Positions 1-10,072 of a DNA stretch of 64,000 nt are shown piece by piece. The DNA is taken from NCBI RefSeq assembly GCF_010015445.1, contig NC_053121.1:28872434-28936433 (forward strand), written 5' to 3'. The notes below the pieces were generated by a model. The model made no database searches. It was given only the letters and a program-made list of their open reading frames with translations, and was not told where the DNA came from. Within the stretch, counting starts at the first letter, position 1, and each line of letters begins with the position of its first letter. Origin of the DNA: Perca fluviatilis (lineage: Eukaryota > Chordata > Actinopteri > Perciformes > Percidae). Position numbers and translations under genes: made by a program.

Positions 1-2974
1 AGACACCTCCCTGGTCTCTTTCTGAGAAGAGAAATCTTGTTCTGGCTTTAATAAGTATAGCTCCCTGCTTCTTTTATGGGTTTTAACAGAGGTCTCAGCG
101 AGGATATTACAACATATCAAGCTGTTCCACTGTTTGGTTACACCACATAATGGCATCATTATTTCTTCGTTTGCATGCAGATCGAGAATTTACCACTGCA
201 CACTGACATCAGGCTTTGTCTTTGTGCTCCGTAAATGGTTACTTATAGTCAGATTAATATCTAAGACCAAAATTCTAACACCCTTTGATTTAGAGGTTTT
301 TCTCAACCCTCTTTTATGGCTTTTACACATTTGCATGGACTTCAGAAAGCCATTATGACTACATATTACGTGCTTTACTTTGCATAATGACATGTTTGTT
401 GTTTATAAGTACTTCTCTTCAAAGACATTGTAACTGCTCTTAAAACATTTAAAATTCGATACAGCAGGAAACTTTGAGCTTGAAAATCCAATATGACAAT
501 GACTTGCATTGAAATCACAAATTATAATTGAACCAAAACCTCTTTTTTTTGCAAACTTGGGCATTAGGTGCATTTTAAGTTTTGGTTCAAGAACTCAAAA
601 GCTTTCTGCAGGCAAATATAGACATTTAGTATTTCCCATTTTAACAATCATTCACCCAATTGGTGGCCATTTTTCAGAACTTTTCACCCTTCAAAATCAA
701 CTGATAATAGGGTTAGGTTTTTTTTTTCATTACTTACTTCCAATTCACAGTCAAATCTCCAAATCTAGAGTCACTGACGGGTAGCAGAAGTCCTCCACTA
801 GCCATTTTGGGGTGATCTGCAAGAAAAAGATTGCATCAACAAGGCTGATAATGCAAGTTAAGCCTGGGGCTGATTTTCCGACAGACCTGAGCTGAGGCCA
901 TAAGGGAGATCAGCAACCAAGAACCAGTGGAAGGCAGCCCTCTTATTGAGACAATTCACATCCGCCCGACAGAGAGTGGAATGACTGCTTTGGGAAGATA
1001 ATTGTGCCTGTAGAAAAACCAGCTATGGGAACACTAGGAATTTTATCAGCAAACCACCTTCCTCTTTTACCGATAGGGTGGGATATAAAAACTGGCAGGG
1101 TGCAGGTGGAGAAGCAGGCAGTGTCATTACCGGAGGGTGACTGCACACATGATAACCCAACCCGCTCTTTTATTCCTTTCATTTTGTTTATGCTCTCCAC
1201 TTGGTTGCGTGCTTGATGAGGTAAGCACATTGGTCCCGTGGCTTTTGAAATCAATTTGATTCTGGATTTGTCTCCACAGACACCTGACGGACCGTGTGGT
1301 GCTGCTCAGTTATGGGGCCTAGATGAGTGCACTGGCTGCCCTCCCTCCCTTCAGACACCGAAAGAGGAGCTGGTGATTAACTGTGACACAACAGCACTCC
1401 TCACTAACTCAGGCATGAGTAGACATGCAGCCACAGCCTCGCCCTGTCTCTCTCTGCTCTCCAACTGTGTTGCAGTCTTGGGTAGAGGCCAGAAATACGC
1501 AGTTTTTGGATGAGCGTTGTTCCTGTGAGAGACTGTAAAGTAGGTTGAGAGGACAGCCATACCCACAAGTCCTTTCCCAAGCTAATGAACATTCTGGAAA
1601 ATAATTAGTGGGATGCAGCCAAGTGTTGTCTTTGACCTTAGCAACCTTCATCTGTCTCCTATTTAACAAACAGCTCCACTTTACTGCTCATAATGGCTCA
1701 CTTATCCACTGGTTTTATTGTATTAGTAGATTAATATAACCAGTATTACATGTTGTCCTTTGTAAATGGGTAGTTGCCCTTGGAAACAAATGACTCCTGT
1801 CAAATAGTAATAGGGAAACTACATATGACATGCTTCAATAAACCTAAACTCAAAAAGGTATTGATTTACTGATATATACAGTACCGTATATGTTTAGGCC
1901 CCTAACAGGTAGATGTCTACAGTCATGATAAATGATACAGATCTTAAAATGGACTTCACAGGCATAGGGGGGAGGGTGGGGGAAGGGGTTTAGATAGATA
2001 GATATTCTCAATTTCAAATCAAATAAATTTTTTCTTAAATTATTAGATATAGGATGCATTGCGACGTATGAAAGCATTGTAGCAAGTCATTATTATTGAA
2101 TCTGTTATTTTTGATTAGCCGATACGGATACTTGGATGTTTAAAAAAAGTCCAATGACATATTCTGCCACCAGCAGTTGGTTTCAGTTGATCATTTATAA
2201 TGGTGGGATTCATAATGCGTCTGGACCTATAAATAATGTTTATTATGTTAGTTAGCTAGTTGGCTATATACACTAATGCATTAGCCGGACCAATTTTTTT
2301 GTTGGGTTTATATACAAATTTCTTGTTTTATCTAACTTACAAACCAAAACGATTCTCAATTTACAATGACATAAAACAGGGAAAAGCAGCATAGACCAAA
2401 ATATTTAGCATTTATCCTTGATACATGAAGATAAATGATGATGAATTGATTATCCAAAATTATAGTCACTGCGATTAACTTTTTCTTAATCGTTCCCCTC
2501 ATTAACTAATTGTGTGTTGTTGATATGCTACACTGATATTTTATTAATCCTCAAAGCAGACAGTCTTCTCATTTGGGATACAGACTGTAATGTCAGCACA
2601 GCAGACTGCTCCTGACAATTTGCAAAAGGATTTTTCAGCAGGTTGCTGTCAGAGGGGCCTGAACCCAGTCCTCCCGGCTGAAGGATCATCTCCTTAATTA
2701 CCAGGTCACCCTGACAGTGAGATGAGGTATGATTTATAAGGGACATTACACTTTAAGTGTTAATAACAGTAATATGAATCCAGGACGCTCAAGGATTATT
2801 ACAATTATTTCTGTCAGATTGTTCGGGGAGAGAGAGGGACATGCACTCATGGTTCTCTTTATCAGGCCTGAGATGATTAGTGGTTTTAAATAATTCCTAA
2901 TATTTATGTTAACCGACTTTAGGCTAGCGATGCAATGCCTATGTGACAGAAAAGAGGCTTCCAGGTGAGCAAAA
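1..2974. other. Unique-looking sequence, no gene recognised
   Basis: I see no coding exon, RNA gene or clear transposon here. The longest open frames are about 100 codons or less, resemble nothing I know, and overlap each other on both strands. Short T-runs and a G-rich patch near 1967-1990 are present. The stretch 2520-2760 has balanced composition and no repeat character. I cannot tell whether it is intronic or intergenic. Confidence 0.5.
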
Positions 2975-2996
2975 GTGTGTGTGTGTGTGTGTGTGT
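2975..2996. repeat. (GT)11 microsatellite
   Basis: Eleven uninterrupted GT units, just upstream of the TTAA-flanked element at 3035. It creates the short CVCV-type open frames in this area. Confidence 0.95.
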
Positions 2997-3030
2997 ATGC
3001 GCGCAAGGGAGCTCAGCCATGACTTTTTCT

Positions 3031-3537
3031 TTAAAAGGACAATTACAGCGCAAAATAAACCTAGGGGTTAATAACACATATCGCCATCTTGGGAAAACAG
3101 TCATGACCAGTCGAACCACGAACGCCCTGCTCGAGCTAGGTTACTGGTTATACGGCGTTCGTGGTTCGACTGGTCATGACTGTTTTCCATAGATGGCGAT
3201 TGCTTGTATACCTGAAGGTAATGTCTTTATAACCTATCTTTTTAATGAACTATCTGAACACTTACAAAGTTGTCAATGCTTGGGTTTACATGTAGGGATC
3301 CTCATTATGCTGCCGTGGAAGTGTGGTGCTATTTTGAGCCTTGTTAGTGGTATAAAATAGCAATTTATTTTTACGCTACCAGTGCCCCGAAAGCGTTAAG
3401 ATACTCAGCGGTTCGCGCTAGCTTGTTTCAAGCCAGAGAAAAATTTGATTACCATGAAAACATATCCCAGAGAACGGTCGACTCGGTACATGCGTTATCA
3501 ACCCCTAGGTTCATTTTGCGCCGGAATTGTCCTTTAA
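3031..3537. mobile_element. TTAA-flanked foldback MITE with nested hairpin
   Basis: TTAA occurs at 3031-3034 and again at 3534-3537. Just inside, the two ends are inverted copies over about 45 bp: 3035-3080 begins AAGGACAATTAC and the right arm 3493-3533 reads inward as AGGACAATTCC, and both continue through CCTAGGGGTT. The element is about 499 bp with no useful open frame. A second, stronger inverted repeat lies inside the left end (see 3081-3199). The TTAA duplication is the piggyBac signature, but I see no transposase, so the assignment rests on target site only. Confidence 0.8.
3081..3199. repeat. 46-bp inverted repeat (hairpin) inside the TTAA MITE
   Basis: Arms 3081-3126 and 3154-3199 are near-perfect reverse complements. 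The left starts TCGCCATCTTGGGAAAACAG, the right ends CATAGATGGCGA, and the only differences lie near the base of the stem. They are separated by 27 nt. Transcribed, this would be a long RNA hairpin. Confidence 0.9.
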
Positions 3538-3547
3538 GGGCCATTAA

Positions 3548-3996
3548 CAGTGACGGACTGGTAATCTGGCATTTGGGCAGATGCCAGAGGTGCCGCGGGC
3601 CCTCATGGGCCATTTGGGCCGGCCGGCCAATCAGAGAGCCGCATAAGTGTCAAAGCCATGCGGCCACTTAATTGTAAACAGCGGCCCATATAATTTCTCT
3701 CGGCCCCCTTTCAAGCATCAATAATAACGTTCTTTGGCCAAACGATAGCCAAATTTGTCCAAATCCTTCACACCTAATAGTTACATAATCTGATCAGTAT
3801 TTACACCACATATGAGTCTCTCGATATCACAGTCATGGTTACCCTCTACAGTCACGGACTTTTACATTAGTCTGTATTGTTTTGTAGCAAAATTTCATAT
3901 TCAGATCTGGGGCCTGTTGCACAAAACCAGGATAAGGGATTAAGCCGCTGGTGGGTGGAAATGCCAGGGCCGTTTTTTGTTCCCAGTCCGTCACTG
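3548..3996. mobile_element. hAT-type MITE with exact 8-bp target duplication
   Basis: GCCATTAA occurs at 3540-3547 and 3997-4004. Between them the ends are inverted copies: CAGTGACGGACTGG at 3548, and CCAGTCCGTCACTG ending at 3996. An 8-bp duplication and a CAG-type end fit the hAT superfamily. The 449-bp body encodes nothing recognisable. A piece near 3911-3950 (GGCCTGTTGCACAAAACC) resembles the end of another common fish repeat, so the interior may be composite. It lies only 10 bp from the right TTAA of the preceding element. Confidence 0.88.
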
Positions 3997-4979
3997 GCCA
4001 TTAATGTAGTAGAAAGAAAAAGAAAACTTAAATTCTCATTTCAAATATTAATGTTCAATCGTGACCAGCAAAGAGAAGGAAACCCGTTCATTTGCCGCCA
4101 CCCCTAGTATACAGGTTATGCCTCTGTGATTGATGGTGCGCAAGCTGACTTCCATTGTTGAACGAGCAGTGTCCTACCCATCATGATAGCGGTCTGGACG
4201 CAATCAGCATGGATAGTGAAAAAAGTGTCTTTCAGGGTGGACGGGTCACCCAACAGAATTAAGCAAATGCAAAAGGGGACAACAATGTATTATTTTAACC
4301 AAAACCATTATCTTTTCCTAACCGCGTCGTTTTTATGCCTTAACCCAACCAACCCTTAACCATAGGGTTATATCTGTAAAACGTTCAGTATTGTGTCCTG
4401 TTAGACTCTGTTATGTTATGCACTGCAGGTGACAAGTTACTGTGCCTTTAAGGCTTACAGCAGTGTTTTAAATGTAAGGTTTGCGGCAGTTCAGTAAACG
4501 CAACATGAACGCAGCTACACGGTGTGGTTATTGAGTCCTACGCAAACATAATACATTGCATTGTAAAAACGACATGATGTTGACAGGGGCATCAGTTTAG
4601 AAAACACCTGTATCTGTTTAAAAGGGAAAACAAAAAACAGATTTGGCTGTTTAATATGTAGGACTTATTGGTTGGAAGATAGTTGAAAGAGTACTGAAAT
4701 GCACTCAACATCAAGGATTGAAGATATATAAAAGTAGGGGTAGTATGAATCAAGTCTTCTATCATGGTAAAAAAATATCACATATAAATCCAATATTGCT
4801 CATTTATTTGTAACAAAAGATTTATTATATGTAAACAGTATAAGAACATCCGAGGGTCGTTTTTTGCTTGAAACCAAACAAAAATAATTATCAGCAAACC
4901 CTATCTGACCCAGGCACATTGTCTGGATTTGAAAATACATGACTTTGTTTAATTTTGCCTCTTTCCTCCTCCAGCTTCT

Positions 4980-5400
4980 TTGTTAGAAGTCGAAGAGTGG
5001 CTGTGCACCCGAATTAGTCTGATTACCACACAAATATGGAAATAAACATCTTCACCGGAAAGTCCAATAGCGAGCTGACATGCAATAGTTGTTCTCACCG
5101 CAAGCCGAATAACTCAAGGTGAGATCAATAGGCGAGGCCCTTTCTACACAAAGAGAATATTCTGCGAACTTCTCCTAAAGAGCCATTATTTACTGCTTGC
5201 TCACGCTGCGACAAATGAACTCAGCATGGGCCCATTAATGTGTAATTAGAGAAAAGAACAAGACAAATATTTAACAACACAAGTGCTTCTGCTCATTAGA
5301 TCAGCTTCAATGGGCAATTATTAATGTTTTCCATGTTTCAGTTGCAGTGATGAGCTCAGGTTACAGAAGAGAGTTCAAGCATGATTCATTTTTATTATGA
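4980..5400. promoter_or_regulatory. Candidate conserved non-coding element rich in homeodomain-type motifs
   Basis: This block has no repeat signature and no sustained open frame. It packs several TAAT/ATTA cores into about 200 bp: CCCATTAATGTGTAATTAGA near 5230-5249, CTCATTAG near 5293, and CAATTATTAATG near 5315-5326. Such clusters are typical of vertebrate developmental enhancers, but they also occur in AT-rich DNA by chance. This is inference only; a teleost alignment would decide it. Confidence 0.22.
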
Positions 5401-5764
5401 TTTAAAACGGTTAGGTGTGCTAGATACAACAATTATATATATTTTTACTATTACTTTTGAATAGTATTTGTAATAGTAATAATATTAATATAGTTCATTT
5501 GACTTTGTTAGCAATGCAACATGTCTTAAGATGAAGTCATTGATGTCAAGACGACAATTATCAGGTAAAAATGCATTTAAAAAAACAATGACAGTTACAG
5601 TTCCCCAAATGTGAGAATGTTCTTGCTTGGTTTGATATTGTTACTTGAATAAAGGTGACAAAGTCAGACAGATGAAGCAAACACGGAATGAATTTGGTCT
5701 ATAGGAACTTGAAATGAGCATTTGTCATCCTTTTTGACATGCAATAATAACCTGTAGATTAATC

Positions 5765-5800
<36 letters not shown>
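5765..5800. repeat. (AAT)12 microsatellite
   Basis: Twelve uninterrupted AAT units. No LINE tail sequence is visible beside it, unlike the AAT tracts at 22668 and 41523. Confidence 0.95.
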
Positions 5801-8800
5801 CATCAGTTGCTTATTTATAAATCTAAGAGAAACTGAGCAACATTAGCATTCATTTGGAGTCATGTTTCTAGTCGCATGACATGCATACATGTCCAACATT
5901 CACTCCCCTTTTAGCTCTGTTTTAGGGCTCCACCAACTCCTGAGAAAAGCCTCAGGCTCTTTAGCTACTAAATGCTCTACTTTGTTCACCAGATAGGATA
6001 TAAGTTTTTCTGTCTTCCGTTTGGGGCTGGGCAGGTAGTGTAATGCTGGCCTTTTTGAAAACGATGCAGACGAGAAAAGTAAAACTGAACCAAAACAGTG
6101 AAATTGCGGGCCCTAAAATGAAAACGAGCAGAAAGACACTGTAGAGTTGAGGGGAACTGCAGAGTCGGGCGATAATTCTCTGTGGGTTGTTGTGATTCCA
6201 TTGTTATTATAAAAATACTGATCAAAGCTGCTTTAGGTGTGTTGCAATAAAAGGATAAACCAATGAAACAACGTGAGCATGGATGTTATTTACTCCTGTA
6301 TTGGTTTCTCTAAGAGGCTAGAACACATACAGCTGCTGGTGTATTCCCCAAAGACATTTTTTTCCTGTTTCTATGCCAGCCAGGATGGCAATGCCAGAGG
6401 AAAGGGTGTATACCAAAAAGATGGTACACCCATTATTTGTTCCAAAATCTGAAGTTCCATTTTTAAAATATATTGAACCTAGAAATAAAACTTGAGTGGG
6501 GTTTGAGCTAACTTTATCATCAGCAACAGTATGTCATCCTTAGCTCTCTAAAAAGAGAAAAATCTCAGCTAACACTGAAATACTGTTGGATGTGAACCAA
6601 GAAAAGTTGGTTTCACAAGGATTGCATTAAAGGTTATACCTGGCCAGGACTTAATAGAGGTAGTAGAGTTAGAACTGTTTGAATTAGACACAGACTATAG
6701 GGACTAGCTGCAGTGGGAAAACTACTTTCCACCCTTTACTTGCTCACGTTGGTCTGATTAAAATGAATGCACCAGTCTGGTTGGTTTGGCAGTGGTGAAG
6801 CTTCCCCATGTCTTGTAATGGTTAATTCATACGCTGGTTGCATTTATTTTTCTTCTTTTCATTCCACTCCATAGTACGTTTGGGGTTTGTTCGCACTCAC
6901 CTGAGGAGGATTCCTTCCTGTCCATCCAGTTCTCAGTGGCAGTTGATCATGCTCCACAACATCCCCTATAATCCCTTGCTCTGCTTCCATTTGATGTCAT
7001 CTTTTCCCAGGGATTAAACGCGAATGCCTCAAGGGCACGTGATAAGCACATCTTTTTAGAACAGTCCCGTCAATGAAAACCAGAATCAGGATACTTTAAA
7101 GTTTGACTTACACACACAAGAACACACACAGATGCAGCCAAGCACACCAACACAAATAAATAGCGTATCTGGATAAATTCAAAACGTGACGACCAGGCAG
7201 TCAATTATTTATTTAGAGCTTTAATAAACCCATGGCTATTATCCAATAAGAAAAATGTGTACTCAACAGAAAAATGTAGTTGCTGGAACTTTGGCAGCTT
7301 TTGACATTAAATAAAATTAGAACAAATAAAATTGCATTTGTCACAACAGCAGTTGTGTCTGTCAGCAGTCGAACAGTGAGCCCTGAGGCTAGAGGGTGGT
7401 GGCAGCAGTGTTTGGATAAGAACAATATTCAGTCAATTACACAATGTGGGATTTTGCCGTGGTCCCTGTGGACTGGATTTTTAGCATTTGCCAGCTTGTC
7501 CTGAAATGTACTTATTTCAGAAGCCGGCTGCACCATGGCATTTAGGTAATGGAATAATATTTGGCTTACAGCCTTTTTCCCCCCAAATGTGGATTAAGCT
7601 TGTAAGCCTCAGACAAAAATACCATTGCTTGGTTTAGAAGTTTAGGGCCCATCTATTCACACATATAAATGGTAAACCCCAGAAAGAAAGAGAGCTAAAA
7701 CACATTTGTACAGGTGAGAAAATGAATAAAAACAGGCTTTAAAGGCTTCTCAAAGACATGAGTTAATTTTTTCAAGCTCATAACAAAACCTTTTAGGAGG
7801 TAAAATGACAAAAGCTAAACGCACATTTGACAAATAAGTAAATAAGTAAACTGAATGACAAAATGTTGTTAAATCATGCGAAAAATAGCGCTTTTATTCT
7901 CAGACAAAGCTAATTGCTTGAGAACCAACCCATACTGTTAATGCTATTCAGAGTTACAAAATGGGATTTTATTCAGACAGTTTTCTATTGTGCGTCACTG
8001 GCGGCTGAAAATTAACTCTTAGATAAACATGTACAGTCAAATCACTTGTACGCTCCTATCAGGCAACAATAGAATCCGAAGCAGAGAGGACTGAAGATAA
8101 GCTTAATGAGCAAAAAACAAAAGTGCATTAATACAGCACCTTCATGTTTTCCCAATTGAATCCGACACCTTGGTCTTCAGTCGATACCCAGTGATCAATA
8201 CTTGGACCATGCTGAAACCAACATTTTCAGAAAATGCCAAGGATAAATCATTTATTTATTGACCTCAAGATGGGAAAAACAAAAACAAAGTACATACACA
8301 TTCACACAGACATAATAACCACGGTCTATAGAGACCTGGGTGTATATTAAGGGTCGTCGTTACTCTTACCGGGGATTTCCACTAGATGCGTAACGGCTGC
8401 GGACCGGCTCCGCTGCGTGCCGGCTGCGTGCTCCGCCGTCCGTCAATACCCACCGGGTCCGGATTTGTTGCGGAACGGCTGCGGCCGTGACTGACAGCTG
8501 TAGTCACGAGGACCCACAAGTTCTCGCGAATTTAGGTAGAATAGAACCACAAAACCAACAACAGTTAGTTTCCATCCAGAGGAGTAGAGGGGAAACGACT
8601 CTGAGCTGTGTTTTCAAGGTGTAGTGCAGGGAAATATGATCCGCCGTGAGCACGGTGTATTTTATTTTGAAAATTAACCGGATGTTTATTTTGTTCCTGT
8701 GCTCGACTTCCTGTCCCGCACTATCTGCCGTGTGCTGAATTGCTACGGAGCTCTCCGTCGTCCGTCAAAAATAGAAGCTCTGCGTATCTGCTGCGGAGGG

Positions 8801-8904
8801 CTGCGGACTGACGGAACTGGGACGGAGTCAGGACGCAGACGTTCCGCAGTCTGTAGAAATACACACATTGACTTTAATGGAAACCTAATGACTCCGGAGA
8901 CGTT

Positions 8905-9572
8905 CCGGAGACTAAGGCATGGACACCCTAACCCGAGGCCGACGGGTCCCGATGGTACCCGACGGGCCGGGCTGGGTTTCGGACAGATATTTAGAAATTA
9001 TGGTCGGGGTGGGCTCGGTCACATCAGCGCGATAAGGCATTTGTTGTAAAATGGTGCTGCGGCTCCTTTTAAGAGAGCTCAGTGTGTGTGCGTGTGTGTG
9101 TGTGCGTGTGTGTGTGTGTGTGGTAAGTGGGCAGAAGAGAGAAAGAGGAAGCAGACGTGTTGTAGATGCAACCGGAGCAGAGTTGGTGGATATTCATGTT
9201 GTAACGTCTGCCCTGGAGGTAACCAGTCTCTCCTGGTTTTCTGATCACAGTCGGAAACGAAGCAATCAGGAAAGGTTAACCCATTGAACATATTAACGTG
9301 CGCTTGTTGCCCCGTGTGCGCTGATGCGCTCATCTGTTGACATTTCCGAATGCCTTCCTACAGTTGCTTAATAAAAGCTTTCCACAAACGTAGCCTACAT
9401 GTGTCAGTATGAGAAAAAAAAAATTAGATTTTAACTGTGTCGGGCTCGGGTCAGGCTCGGACACAAATTTCTTAATACCTGTCGGGCTCGGGCCGGGTTC
9501 GGTCACGGCTCTGTCGGACGCGGGCCGGGCTCGGACAGAAAAATTCGGCCCGTTCCGGACTCTACCGGAGAC
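8905..9572. mobile_element. hAT-like insertion nested in the Harbinger-like MITE
   Basis: The host sequence is interrupted at CCGGAGAC, which is present on both sides (8905-8912 and 9565-9572), an exact 8-bp duplication. Removing 8913-9572 restores a continuous ...CGTTCCGGAGACGTTCC. The insert is 652 bp, starts TAAGGCATGG and ends CGGACTCTA. Its ends are not convincing inverted repeats, but both carry CGGGCCGGG-type words. It contains a GT microsatellite. Confidence 0.72.
9082..9122. repeat. GT microsatellite with CG interruptions
   Basis: About 20 GT units with two GC-containing interruptions, inside the nested hAT-like insertion. Confidence 0.95.
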
Positions 9573-9601
9573 GTTCCACATCCAGTGGAAATTGCCGGTT
9601 A

Positions 9602-10070
9602 AAGTGCTCATATTATGCTCATTTTCAGGTTCATAATAGAGGTTAAGAATAGGTTTACATGGTTGAATTTTCAAAATGTTTTGTTGTACTGCACATTGCT
9701 GCAGCTCCTCTTTTCACCCTGTGTGTTGAGCTCTTTGTTTTAGCTACAGAGAGGCATCACACTTCTATTTGCGAGTCGCACATGCACAGTACCTAGGTAA
9801 GGACTACTACTATGAGGGCGTGCCATGCAAGCAGCTAGGCGAGTATTATAACGTGTGTTACAAAGTGACGTACGTTTGTCACGGAAGTAAAGGCTGGACT
9901 ACAATAGCGCCGTTTGGAGCAGTTTGTGAATAGTGTTTTCTGTTGGAGATGGTAAGACCCTTTGGGGTGGACTTTGGACTTTTTCACTTTGTAAACCTAT
10001 AACATGCACAAAAAAGATATATAACACAATAAAGGAAAGGGAAAGAGGCAAAAAGCATAATATGAGCACT
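9602..10070. mobile_element. MITE abutting the previous element
   Basis: The left end AAGTGCTCATATTATGCT and the right end AGCATAATATGAGCACT are inverted copies. TAA is found at both edges (9600-9602 and 10070-10072), though the ends are offset by one base, so the exact boundary is uncertain. A second copy of the left part lies on the minus strand at 19890-20083. No coding capacity is seen. It begins exactly where the Harbinger-like element ends, so one of the two inserted at or beside the other's target site. Confidence 0.7.
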
Positions 10071-10072
10071 AA

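Larger units (their letters stand above)
4005..8365. other. Mostly unique sequence, no gene recognised
   Basis: No exon, RNA gene or complete transposon is visible apart from the separately listed AAT microsatellite and the homeodomain-motif block. Around 4290-4380 there is a C/A-rich stretch of the 'taaccctaacc' kind that often belongs to old fish repeats. The 21-nt word ending in GTTGGTCTGATTA at 6740-6760 recurs exactly at 10196-10216. Confidence 0.5.
8366..9601. mobile_element. PIF/Harbinger-like MITE split by a hAT-like insertion
   Basis: The ends are inverted copies: CCGGGGATTTCCACTAGATG from 8369, and a right end at 9598 that reads inward CCGGCAATTTCCACTGGATG. The 3-bp word TTA flanks both sides (8366-8368 and 9599-9601), as expected for PIF/Harbinger. 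Without the insertion at 8913-9564 the element is about 570 bp. It is GC- and CpG-rich (CTGCGGACCGG-type words) compared with its surroundings. The 116-codon frame starting near 8699 runs from this element into the insertion and is not a gene. Confidence 0.75.

Noticed and set aside
1071..1095. TATA-like GGATATAAAAACTGG that might be a promoter
   Set aside because: There is no downstream gene, initiator or conserved context; the motif alone is common by chance.
8699..9049. 116-codon plus-strand frame
   Set aside because: It crosses the junction between the Harbinger-like element and its nested insertion and does not resemble a protein family.
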